64,000 nucleotides of DNA, from positions 1-64,000 of the forward strand of contig JBPOHK010000134.1 of NCBI GenBank assembly GCA_052035645.1, in the 5' to 3' direction. Shown here piece by piece: positions 37,380 through 46,702 of this stretch; positions within the stretch are counted from its first letter, which is position 1; each line of letters opens with the position of its first letter. Under the pieces are notes generated by a model. It worked only from the letters and a program-made list of their open reading frames with translations. It was not told the origin of the DNA and ran no database searches. Source of the stretch: RPQJ01 sp052035645 (GTDB taxonomy: Bacteria > Pseudomonadota > Gammaproteobacteria > Steroidobacterales > Steroidobacteraceae). The position numbers and the translations under genes are program-made.

Positions 37380-37620
37380 GACTCGGTCGCTTGCAGTGTT
37401 CGTGGGCGGTGTCGGGCACGGGGTCGTAACCGCCGGGATTCCAGGGGTGGCAGCGGCAGATGCGGCGCGTGGCGAGCCACGAACCGTGCAGCGCGCCGTG
37501 ACGCTCCAGCGCTTCGAACGCGTAGCTCGAGCACGTCGGGTAGAAACGGCAGTTCGGCCCGAGCAGCGGGCTCAGGAACCACCGGTACAGCTGGACGAGG
37601 AAGCTCAGGAGCGTGCGCAT
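37372..37620 (-). CDS. yidD: Membrane protein insertion efficiency factor YidD
   Basis: Small DUF37 protein of 82 residues with the family core YRWFLSPLLGPNCRFYPTCS and the downstream RRICRCHPWNPGGYDPVP. It assists YidC at the inner membrane through an amphipathic helix. It overlaps the 3' end of rnpA by 16 bases and the yidC start by eight, the usual tight arrangement. Confidence 0.95.
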   Translation of the reverse strand: MRTLLSFLVQLYRWFLSPLLGPNCRFYPTCSSYAFEALERHGALHGSWLATRRICRCHPWNPGGYDPVPDTAHEHCKRPSHG

Positions 37621-37970
37621 CGGCGGACGATCCTATCCCAATGCGCCGCGAGGCTGGCGCGGATCTCGGCGCTGGTCGCCTGCGTCGCCGCGGGGCGGGC
37701 ATTCACCACGAGATCCAAGGGCGGGAGCTCCTGCTGGCGGTGACGGAAGGATTCGCGGGCGAGTCGCTTGAGTCGGTTGCGGCGGACCGCGTTGCCGGCC
37801 GCCTTGATGCCGACGGCGAGGCCGAGTCGGGCGTGGGACAGGCCGTTCGGCCGCGCGATCACCGTGAACAATGCGTCCGACGACCGCTGGCCCTGGCGGT
37901 GAACGGCGTCGAACTGCGGCTTGTCGGTGAGGCGTCGGTCGCGGGGAAAACTGCGCGCGGTGAGCGAAAT
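37605..37970 (-). CDS. rnpA: Ribonuclease P protein component (likely AUU start)
   Basis: Protein cofactor of RNase P. The conserved N-terminal part SFPRDRRLTDKPQFDAVHRQ and the RNR motif region AVRRNRLKRLARESFR are in frame, so the protein must extend well above the first usual start codon, a TTG at 37871 that would leave only 88 residues and remove the N-terminal half. Between the upstream in-frame stop and that TTG, the only near-start codon is ATT at 37970, which gives 121 residues, the normal length. Either a rare AUU start is used or the assembly has an indel. It lies between rpmH and yidD as usual. Confidence 0.85.
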   Translation of the reverse strand: MSLTARSFPRDRRLTDKPQFDAVHRQGQRSSDALFTVIARPNGLSHARLGLAVGIKAAGNAVRRNRLKRLARESFRHRQQELPPLDLVVNARPAATQATSAEIRASLAAHWDRIVRRCARS

Positions 37971-37995
37971 GGCGGCGCGCTGCGTGGAGAGCCCG

Positions 37996-38130
37996 TCAGA
38001 CGGCCAGGCGCTTGCGGCCCTTGGCGCGACGACGGCTCAGGACGAGGCGGCCGCCCTTGGTGGCCATGCGCGCACGAAAGCCGTGGACTCGCTTGCGGTG
38101 CAGGTTGCTCGGGTTGTAAGTGCGCTTCAT
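37996..38130 (-). CDS. rpmH: Ribosomal protein L34
   Basis: L34, 44 residues, starting MKRTYNPSNLHRKRVHGFR and ending GRKRLAV, a near-universal sequence of the large ribosomal subunit. It heads the leftward rpmH-rnpA-yidD-yidC run, divergent from dnaA. The ATG at 38130 is fixed by the family; a longer frame upstream is not coding. A good promoter lies 70-100 bases above. Confidence 0.98.
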   Translation of the reverse strand: MKRTYNPSNLHRKRVHGFRARMATKGGRLVLSRRRAKGRKRLAV

Positions 38131-38198
38131 CTTCGGCTCCGTGGTGCCCGAAACTGGACCAGAAACAACGGGATGCACTGGTCTACAGAGGGCCGGCA

Positions 38199-38227
38199 AG
38201 GATACGCACCGGGGCCCGCCGAGTCAA
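38199..38227 (-). promoter_or_regulatory. Sigma70-like promoter of rpmH
   Basis: On the minus strand, -35 TTGACT (38222-38227) and -10 TATCCT (38199-38204) are 17 bases apart, and the rpmH start codon follows about 70 bases on. It is the leftward half of the rpmH/dnaA divergent region. Confidence 0.72.
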
Positions 38228-38239
38228 CCGCGAACGGAG

Positions 38240-38248
38240 ATATCCACA
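38240..38248 (+). promoter_or_regulatory. DnaA box in the dnaA upstream region
   Basis: ATATCCACA differs from the consensus DnaA box TTATCCACA in one base. It lies between the rpmH promoter and a weak -10-like TATACA at 38262-38267, where bound DnaA could repress dnaA itself. Confidence 0.6.
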
Positions 38249-38323
38249 GGCTGGAGGGAGGTATACACTCCCGCCCCCTTCCCTTGCGCACCCGTAACAG
38301 CCCGCCCAGAAGGCCCGCCGGTC

Positions 38324-39712
38324 GTGGAGACTTCGCTCTGGAATCAGTGTCTCCGTCGCCTCGAAGCGGAGCTCACGGAACAGTCGTTCAACACCTGGAT
38401 CCGGCCCCTGCAGGCGGTGGAGGACGGCGGTCGCCTGCGCCTGCTGGCCCCCAACCGGTACGTGGTCGACTGGGTCAACCAGAACTGCGCCTCGCGCATC
38501 GGCGAGCTGCTCGACGAGCTGGTGCCGGCCCCGGCGCCCCAGGTGGTGCTCGAAGTGGGGTCCCGCCGGGCCGCCCCGATGCCCACCCCGGTGGTGGACG
38601 GGATCGCGGTGCCCCCGGCTCCGGCCGCCCGTCCCGCGACCCCGACCGCGACCGACCCCAAGGCCCGGCGCGAGGCCCCGGTCCTGCAGTTCGGCGGCCG
38701 GCTGAACGCCGATTTCACGTTCGCGAACTTCGTCGAGGGCAAGAGCAACCAGCTCGCCCGCGCGGCGGCCGTGCAGGTCGCCGAGAATCCCGGCCGTGCC
38801 TACAACCCGCTGTTCATCTACGGCGGCGTCGGCCTCGGCAAGACCCACCTGATGCACGCCATCGGCAACCAGATCCGCACGAAGAACCCGAACGCCCGGG
38901 TCGCCTACGTGCACTCCGAGAGGTTCGTCGGCGACATGGTGCGCGCCCTGCAGCACAACACGATCAACGAGTTCAAGCAGGCCTACCGTACGCTCGACGC
39001 GCTGCTGATCGACGACATCCAGTTCTTCGCGGGCAAGGAACGCTCGCAGGAAGAATTCTTCCACACGTTCAACACGCTGCTCGAAGGGCAGCAGCAGGTG
39101 ATCCTCACCTGCGACCGCTATCCGAAGGAGGTCGAGGGCCTCGAGGAGCGGCTGAAGTCCCGGTTCGGCTGGGGCCTCACCGTGGCGATCGAGCCGCCCG
39201 AGCTCGAGACCTGCGTGGCCATCCTCATGAGCAAGGCCGCGGCCGGCGGGGCGGACGTGCCGGAGGAAGTCGCGTTCTTCGTCGCCAAGCGCATCCGTTC
39301 GAACATCCGCGAACTCGAGGGCGCCATGCGCCGCGTGATCGCGAACTCGCAGTTCACGGGCCGGCCGATCACGCTGGAATTCGCGAAGGAAGCGCTCAAG
39401 GACCTGCTCGCGCTGCAGGAGCGCCTGGTCACGATCGAGAACATCCAGAAGACCGTCGCGGAGTACTACAAGATCCGCGTGGCCGACCTGCTGTCGCGGC
39501 GGCGCAGTCGCTCGATCACGCGGCCGCGGCAGGTCGCCATGGCCCTGGCCAAGGAACTGACCAACCACAGCCTGCCGGAGATCGGCGATGCCTTCGGCGG
39601 CCGCGACCACACGACAGTGCTGCACGCCTGCCGGGTGGTGAAGGAACTGCGCGAGTCGCAGACGCGGCTCGCCGAGGAATACCAGAACCTGTTGAGAACC
39701 CTGGCAGGCTGA
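38324..39712 (+). CDS. dnaA: Chromosomal replication initiator DnaA
   Basis: DnaA of 462 residues from a GTG start. Domain I (ETSLWNQCLRRLEAELTEQS) is followed by a Pro/Ala-rich domain II, the AAA+ domain with Walker A GGVGLGKTHLMHAIGN and Walker B LLIDDIQFF, and domain IV with the DNA-binding signature GGRDHTTVLHACRVV. The GTG is preceded by AGAAGG. It assembles on DnaA boxes to open the origin. First gene of the rightward dnaA-dnaN-recF-gyrB set. Confidence 0.98.
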   Translation: METSLWNQCLRRLEAELTEQSFNTWIRPLQAVEDGGRLRLLAPNRYVVDWVNQNCASRIGELLDELVPAPAPQVVLEVGSRRAAPMPTPVVDGIAVPPAPAARPATPTATDPKARREAPVLQFGGRLNADFTFANFVEGKSNQLARAAAVQVAENPGRAYNPLFIYGGVGLGKTHLMHAIGNQIRTKNPNARVAYVHSERFVGDMVRALQHNTINEFKQAYRTLDALLIDDIQFFAGKERSQEEFFHTFNTLLEGQQQVILTCDRYPKEVEGLEERLKSRFGWGLTVAIEPPELETCVAILMSKAAAGGADVPEEVAFFVAKRIRSNIRELEGAMRRVIANSQFTGRPITLEFAKEALKDLLALQERLVTIENIQKTVAEYYKIRVADLLSRRRSRSITRPRQVAMALAKELTNHSLPEIGDAFGGRDHTTVLHACRVVKELRESQTRLAEEYQNLLRTLAG

Positions 39713-39920
39713 GGTGGAAGAACCTGTGGATGAAACCGGGGCCGGAGTGCTCCACATTTCATGCACAGGCTGCGGACAGGCAACGGGGCGGCTGCCCGCA
39801 GGTTGGAAAGATTCGCAAGCACCGGCCGGTTCAGGGGAAAATGCCGTTTTGCACAGGCAGGCGCTGTGCTAGATATTGCAGTCATTGAATTCTTAAATAA
39901 GAAATTCCGGAATCAGCAAG
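39713..39920. other. dnaA-dnaN gap, candidate replication origin
   Basis: 208 bases without a gene. They contain a DnaA box-like TGTGGATGA (39725-39733, the complement matching consensus in eight of nine positions), further weak copies of GCACAGG (39773 and 39851 regions) and an AT-rich end (39870-39910) with an inverted repeat GAATTCTT ... AAGAAATTC that could serve as unwinding element. The position, where gene direction switches just to the left, supports an origin in this gap or in the rpmH-dnaA gap. Confidence 0.45.
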
Positions 39921-41021
39921 ATGAAGATCATCGCGAAGCGTGAAGCGATCCTGAGCCCGTTGCAGGCCGTGATCGGCGTAGTCGAGCGCAAGCAGACCAT
40001 GCCGATCCTGGCGAACGTGCTGCTGGCGGCGAAGGGCGGGAGGCTCTCGATCACCGCGACCGACCTCGAGGTCGAGCTCGTCGCGACCTCGGAAGTCGAC
40101 GTCCAGCGCGGCGGAGACGTCACGGTGCCGGGGCGCAAGCTGCTCGACATCTGCCGCGCCTTGCCGGAAGGCACCGAGATCACGCTGACGCTCGAGGGCG
40201 AGCGCATGCTGGTCCGGGCGCGCAAGAGCCGCTTCACGCTGTCGACCCTGCCGGCGTCGGAATTCCCGACGGTCGAGGAGATCAACGCCGAACAGACGGT
40301 CAAGGTCGCGCAGAAGGACTTCAAGCGGCTGCTGGAGAAGACCCACTTTTCGATGGCCCAGCAGGACGTTCGCTACTACCTGAACGGTCTTCTTCTTGAA
40401 ACGTCGGCGAAGTTGCTTCGATCTGTCGCGACTGACGGCCATCGTCTTGCATTGTGCGAAGTTGAGCTGCCCGAGGGCGCCAAATCGGGCCAGCAGGTCA
40501 TCGTTCCGCGCAAGGGCGTGCTGGAATTGCAGCGCATCCTGGGCAACGAGGAGCAGATTCTCGCCGTTTCGATCGGAAGTAATCACGTTCGCGTCCAGAT
40601 CGGCGACATTCGCTTCACTTCCAAGCTGATCGACGGCCGTTTCCCGGAGTACAGCCGCGTGATCCCGGCCAACCCGCCGCGAACCGTCTCCGCCGTCCGT
40701 GAGGACCTGCGCCAGGCATTGCAGCGCGCGGCGATCCTCTCGAACGAAAAGTACCGCGGCATCCGCTTCGCGCTGAAGCCCAACGTGCTGACGATCCAGG
40801 CTCACAACCCGGAGCAGGAGGAAGCCGAGGAAGAGGTCGAGGTCGGCTATGCCGGAGAAGAGATCGAGATCGGCTTCAACGTGAATTACCTGATGGATGC
40901 GCTGGCGGCAGTGGATTCGCCGGACGTCCAGATCGGCCTGACGGACGGCAACAGCAGCTGCCTGATCCGCTCGGGCACGGACAACGCCTGCCGATTCGTC
41001 GTGATGCCGATGCGCCTGTGA
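39921..41021 (+). CDS. dnaN: DNA polymerase III beta subunit (sliding clamp)
   Basis: The beta clamp, 366 residues, three repeated clamp folds, starting MKIIAKREAILSPLQAVIG. It encircles DNA and tethers polymerase III and other factors. The C-terminus ends with the typical VMPMRL. Family signatures such as TMPILANVLL and RGIRFAL are in place. It lies between dnaA and recF as usual, with about 20 bases to recF. Normal in length. Confidence 0.98.
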   Translation: MKIIAKREAILSPLQAVIGVVERKQTMPILANVLLAAKGGRLSITATDLEVELVATSEVDVQRGGDVTVPGRKLLDICRALPEGTEITLTLEGERMLVRARKSRFTLSTLPASEFPTVEEINAEQTVKVAQKDFKRLLEKTHFSMAQQDVRYYLNGLLLETSAKLLRSVATDGHRLALCEVELPEGAKSGQQVIVPRKGVLELQRILGNEEQILAVSIGSNHVRVQIGDIRFTSKLIDGRFPEYSRVIPANPPRTVSAVREDLRQALQRAAILSNEKYRGIRFALKPNVLTIQAHNPEQEEAEEEVEVGYAGEEIEIGFNVNYLMDALAAVDSPDVQIGLTDGNSSCLIRSGTDNACRFVVMPMRL

Positions 41022-41043
41022 TGGCGCGTCGGGCCGGCCGTCG

Positions 41044-42117
41044 ATGAGCCTCCAGAGTCTCGGGCTCCGGGACTTCCGCTGCATCGAATCGGCCGAGCTC
41101 GAACTGCACGAGCGCTGCAATCTCATCAGCGGCCAGAACGCCTCGGGCAAGACCAGCTTGCTCGAGGCGATTTTCTTCCTGGGCCGGGGGCGTTCGTTCC
41201 GGACGGCCCGCAACGAGACACTGGTTCGCAAAGGGGCCCCTGAACTGCTGCTGACCGGCCGGGTCGGCCGCGGTGAGCGCTCGTTGCCCCTGGGCATTCG
41301 CTTCGGGCGGGCCGGGATGGAGGCCCGGGGCGGCGGCGAGCGCATCGGCAGCCTGGCGGAGCTCGCGACCCTCCTGCCGGTCCAGGCGATCGACCCGGAA
41401 GTGCACCGGCTGGTCGAGGAGGGGCCGCAGGAGCGGCGCCGCTACCTGGACTGGGGAGTGTTCCACGTGGAACCAAACTTCGTGGAGCACTGGCGCCGGT
41501 TCCAGAAGGCCCTGAAGCAACGCAACGCCGCCCTGAAGGCCGGCCAGGCACCGTCGCTGGTCCGCGCCTGGAATCCGGAGCTGGTGGAGGCCGGGCAGCG
41601 GGTGGCGGAGTTCCGGGAGATCTACCTCGAGCGACTCCGGCCGCACGTGGCCGCCGTCGGCACCCGCTTGCTGGGCGTACCGGTCGAGCTCGGGCTGCAT
41701 CGCGGCTGGACGGCAGACCAGACCCTTGAAGAGGCCGTCGAGGCCTCCTGGGCCCGGGATATCGAGCGTGGCCTGACTCACGTGGGGCCACATCGGGCCG
41801 ATCTCACCATCCGGGTCGGCGGCGACATCGCGCGCGATCGGGTGTCGCGCGGCCAGCAGAAATTGACCGCCTCGGCCCTGCTCCTGGGGCAGCTTAGATG
41901 CGATGCCGAGCTGGGTTCACAGGTCGCTGGATTACTTGTGGATGACCCTGCGGCCGAGCTCGATTCCGGCAACCTCGATCGACTGCTGGCGGAGGTCCTC
42001 GACCTGCCGGCGCAGCTGTTCGTGACCGCGCTGGACGCAGCCAACCCGTCCATCCAGGGCCTGCCGAAGGGCCACATGTTTCACGTGGAACACGGGGTTT
42101 TGGCCCGTCTGATATAA
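41044..42117 (+). CDS. recF: DNA replication and repair protein RecF
   Basis: RecF of 357 residues, an SMC-like ATPase that loads RecA at gaps. Walker A is GQNASGKTSLLEA (about residues 33-45), the signature region is SRGQQKLTASALLLGQ and Walker B is LLVDDPAAELD. Two parS-like sequences fall inside the gene and encode the similar peptides FHVEP and FHVEH, showing how the DNA site shapes the protein. The stop at 42117 overlaps the -10 region of gyrB. Confidence 0.97.
   Translation: MSLQSLGLRDFRCIESAELELHERCNLISGQNASGKTSLLEAIFFLGRGRSFRTARNETLVRKGAPELLLTGRVGRGERSLPLGIRFGRAGMEARGGGERIGSLAELATLLPVQAIDPEVHRLVEEGPQERRRYLDWGVFHVEPNFVEHWRRFQKALKQRNAALKAGQAPSLVRAWNPELVEAGQRVAEFREIYLERLRPHVAAVGTRLLGVPVELGLHRGWTADQTLEEAVEASWARDIERGLTHVGPHRADLTIRVGGDIARDRVSRGQQKLTASALLLGQLRCDAELGSQVAGLLVDDPAAELDSGNLDRLLAEVLDLPAQLFVTALDAANPSIQGLPKGHMFHVEHGVLARLI
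41459..41474. promoter_or_regulatory. parS-like site 1 (inside recF)
   Basis: TGTTCCACGTGGAACC, a palindrome differing from a perfect TGTTCCACGTGGAACA form in the last base and close to the ParB consensus TGTTNCACGTGAAACA. Expected ParB-binding site near the origin; parB is in the same window. Confidence 0.75.
42077..42092. promoter_or_regulatory. parS site 2 (recF 3' end, gyrB promoter)
   Basis: TGTTTCACGTGGAACA; its reverse complement TGTTCCACGTGAAACA matches the ParB consensus exactly. It lies 20 bases upstream of the gyrB -10 hexamer, at the -35 region. Confidence 0.88.
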
Positions 42118-42118
42118 T
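42113..42118 (+). promoter_or_regulatory. -10 hexamer of a gyrB promoter
   Basis: A perfect TATAAT, rare in this GC-rich DNA, 28 bases before the gyrB ATG. No good -35 hexamer lies 17-18 bases above; the parS site reaches almost into that place. The hexamer overlaps the recF stop codon. Confidence 0.6.
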
Positions 42119-42145
42119 CCCGCGTCCCTCGACAACGGGTATCCC

Positions 42146-44554
<2,409 letters not shown>

Positions 44555-44649
44555 GACAACGGCTATCGTTCCCCGCGCAGCGCTCCCCAGCGCTGCCGAC
44601 CCGGCACGCCGCCCGTCGGCCCGGATTCACCCGGCCTGTCACGGGACGA

Positions 44650-44670
44650 CCGCCGTCCACCGGACGGCGG
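44650..44670. terminator. Hairpin in the gyrB convergent gap
   Basis: Perfect nine-base arms CCGCCGTCC and GGACGGCGG around a three-base loop, between the gyrB stop and the stop of the opposite gene. No T-run follows on either strand, so intrinsic termination is uncertain; it may only protect transcript ends. Confidence 0.45.
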
Positions 44671-44680
44671 CCTCACCCGG

Positions 44681-45397
44681 TCAGCGCTCGCGCTTGGCGA
44701 TCTGACTCGAACGCTGGGTCTGGCTGTTCGTGCAGCTGTTGCTGTAGCCGAGCGGCTCGCCGTCGCGGGTGAAGGTCCCGACGCAACCGTGGGTTGACCA
44801 GACGACCTCGAAGCCGCCGTTGTTCAGGCGATTGATGTAGTACTCGCCGTCACCCGAGTTGTGGCCGCCGCCATTGCCGCCCCCGACGCTCTGCTCACCG
44901 GCCCGATATCCGTCCTTGTAGTCCTGATTGTGCTTGTTCTGATCCCAGGACCCGCGCCGGCCGTCGTTGTATCCGCGCTGGTATTCGCTGCTGTGTGAGC
45001 CGTAGCTTCCGGCCCCGTAGGTGCCGGCCGCGCCGTAGCCCTGGTTGCCGCCGTAGGAAGAGCCGGTGAACCGCACGGTGACCTTCTTCCCGCCCTCCCA
45101 TTTGAATTCCTGCGAGTTGCCGCCGGCATGGGTCCGCACGACCTTGTTGCCCTTCTGGTCGCGGTACTCGTTCGCGCCGCCCCGGGGGCTGAGCGAATAC
45201 GTTTCGCCATTGCGCAGGTCGATGTCGATGTAGCCCTGGCGCTGGCCAAAGGTGCAGGGACCGGACTTGCCATTCTGCTTCTCGCCGTCCTTGCGGACCT
45301 CGCAGGTCGCGGCGGTGCTGTCGGCGCGGGCGACCGGGCTACCGGCCAATGCAGCCAGCAGTGACGCTGAAATCGAGAAAGCCATCCAGGTCTTCAT
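44681..45397 (-). CDS. Secreted glycine-rich protein of unknown function
   Basis: A 238-residue exported protein with a signal peptide (about residues 1-26, ending SPVARADS). The first part (CEVRKDGEKQNGKSGPCTFG ... YIDIDLRNGETYSLSPRGG) looks like a small disulfide-bonded beta-domain seen in uncharacterised exported proteins. The middle is rich in Gly, Tyr, Ser and Asn (YGGNQGYGAAGTYGAGSYG, GYNDGRRGSWDQNKHNQDYK) and the end holds two cysteines. No catalytic motif is visible. It could be a surface or matrix component, which is a guess. It is convergent with gyrB. Confidence 0.75.
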   Translation of the reverse strand: MKTWMAFSISASLLAALAGSPVARADSTAATCEVRKDGEKQNGKSGPCTFGQRQGYIDIDLRNGETYSLSPRGGANEYRDQKGNKVVRTHAGGNSQEFKWEGGKKVTVRFTGSSYGGNQGYGAAGTYGAGSYGSHSSEYQRGYNDGRRGSWDQNKHNQDYKDGYRAGEQSVGGGNGGGHNSGDGEYYINRLNNGGFEVVWSTHGCVGTFTRDGEPLGYSNSCTNSQTQRSSQIAKRER

Positions 45398-45519
45398 GTC
45401 GTCTCCGTGTCTGTGGGGCCACCCGCCAGGTACGGCAGGCGCCGGTACTCCCGCAGCATTGAACGCGATCGTACGGAGTTGCGGTATCCAGAATGCGTCC
45501 GTGAAGGGCGGGCCGCTGC

Positions 45520-46554
45520 TCAGGACGCTGGCGGCAGGCCGGCGGCGCGCTTCGAACGCGCCGCTTCCAGGGTCTCGGACGGCAGTTCGCCGTAGGTCTG
45601 CTGGTAGGTCGCGGAGAAGCGCCCGAGGTGCGTGAAGCCGAAATCCAGCGCGACGCTGGAAACCGTGGCCCCCGACGGTCGCGACAGCAGCCGTGCCCGG
45701 ACGGCGGCGAGGCGCCGCGCCGCGATCCACTCCAACGGAGATTGCCCGCGCAGTGCCATGACGGACTTCTGCAGTGTCCGCCAGCGGACACCGGAGATCG
45801 CGCAGAGTCGATCGAGGGTGAGGGTCTCGCCCAGGTGTGCGTCCACCCAGCGCTCGAGCCGCTCGAATCGTCGCAGGGAGGGCGCCGAGATGCGGACTTC
45901 GCCACGCTGCCCGAGGATCATGCCCGCCAGCCACGCGGCGATGTCGCGCTCGACGGGGTCGAGCGCGGCCTTGGTCGCGTCGACGGCACGCGCTGCGCCC
46001 AAGTCGCGTGCGCGCCGGTAGAACCCCATCAATTCCGCACGGCGATCCGCGGTCAGCGGGATCTCGACGGACCGGAACAGCCACGTGCGAGACCGTCCTC
46101 TGCGCCGTGCGAGGATCTCCTCGCGCAGCAGGTCGCCTGAGACGACCAGCCCCAGCCATTCGTTCGCCGGCGAGCGGCATGTGTACTCGTGGCCCGGCGC
46201 CAGCACGACCGCCTTCATCGGACCGGCCTGCAAGGTCCGGCGCCCGATGCGATACGCGTCGCCGGCGCGCAGTGGCAGGTAAAGCGTCGGTTCTCGCGCC
46301 GTCGCGCGCATGATCTGGGGCAGCAGCGTCCGCACCCTGCCCACGGCCGTCCGCCCGGAGTCCACGACGACGTGCCCGTAAAAGAAAGGACCGGCCGCGC
46401 GAGGCACCACCCGAGAACGATCGCCGAACCGCGCACCGAGGTAGGCGCCGGTCTCGTCGAGATCACGTGACCGGAATCGGTCCAGGCGGACGCCCGGCGT
46501 CAATCCGGACGGGATGTCGCAAGCGTTATGGCCTGACGGCGCCCTGCCATCCAT
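45520..46554 (-). CDS. AraC-family transcriptional regulator
   Basis: A 344-residue regulator. The N-terminal effector part is of the AraC-binding-like type; the C-terminal double helix-turn-helix carries LTLDRLCAISGVRWRTLQ and VSSVALDFGFTHLGRFSATY, the canonical pair of recognition helices. Start chosen at ATG 46554; the frame continues upstream but without coding character. It is divergent from the M13 peptidase with about 150 bases between, so it may control that gene and the ClpP-like gene after it. Ligand unknown. Confidence 0.82.
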   Translation of the reverse strand: MDGRAPSGHNACDIPSGLTPGVRLDRFRSRDLDETGAYLGARFGDRSRVVPRAAGPFFYGHVVVDSGRTAVGRVRTLLPQIMRATAREPTLYLPLRAGDAYRIGRRTLQAGPMKAVVLAPGHEYTCRSPANEWLGLVVSGDLLREEILARRRGRSRTWLFRSVEIPLTADRRAELMGFYRRARDLGAARAVDATKAALDPVERDIAAWLAGMILGQRGEVRISAPSLRRFERLERWVDAHLGETLTLDRLCAISGVRWRTLQKSVMALRGQSPLEWIAARRLAAVRARLLSRPSGATVSSVALDFGFTHLGRFSATYQQTYGELPSETLEAARSKRAAGLPPAS

Positions 46555-46702
46555 ATGGATCCGACGCGGTGACGACCGCCTGAGGGGCCTCGATCTTGAC
46601 AGACCCCGCATCCGGCTGGGAAGGCCTGCCGTGCGCCTTCTGGATATCGCGTCCCGGGCGATCTGGCTAGCGTTGGCGATTGAACTGGAGGAGGTCGAAC
46701 TC

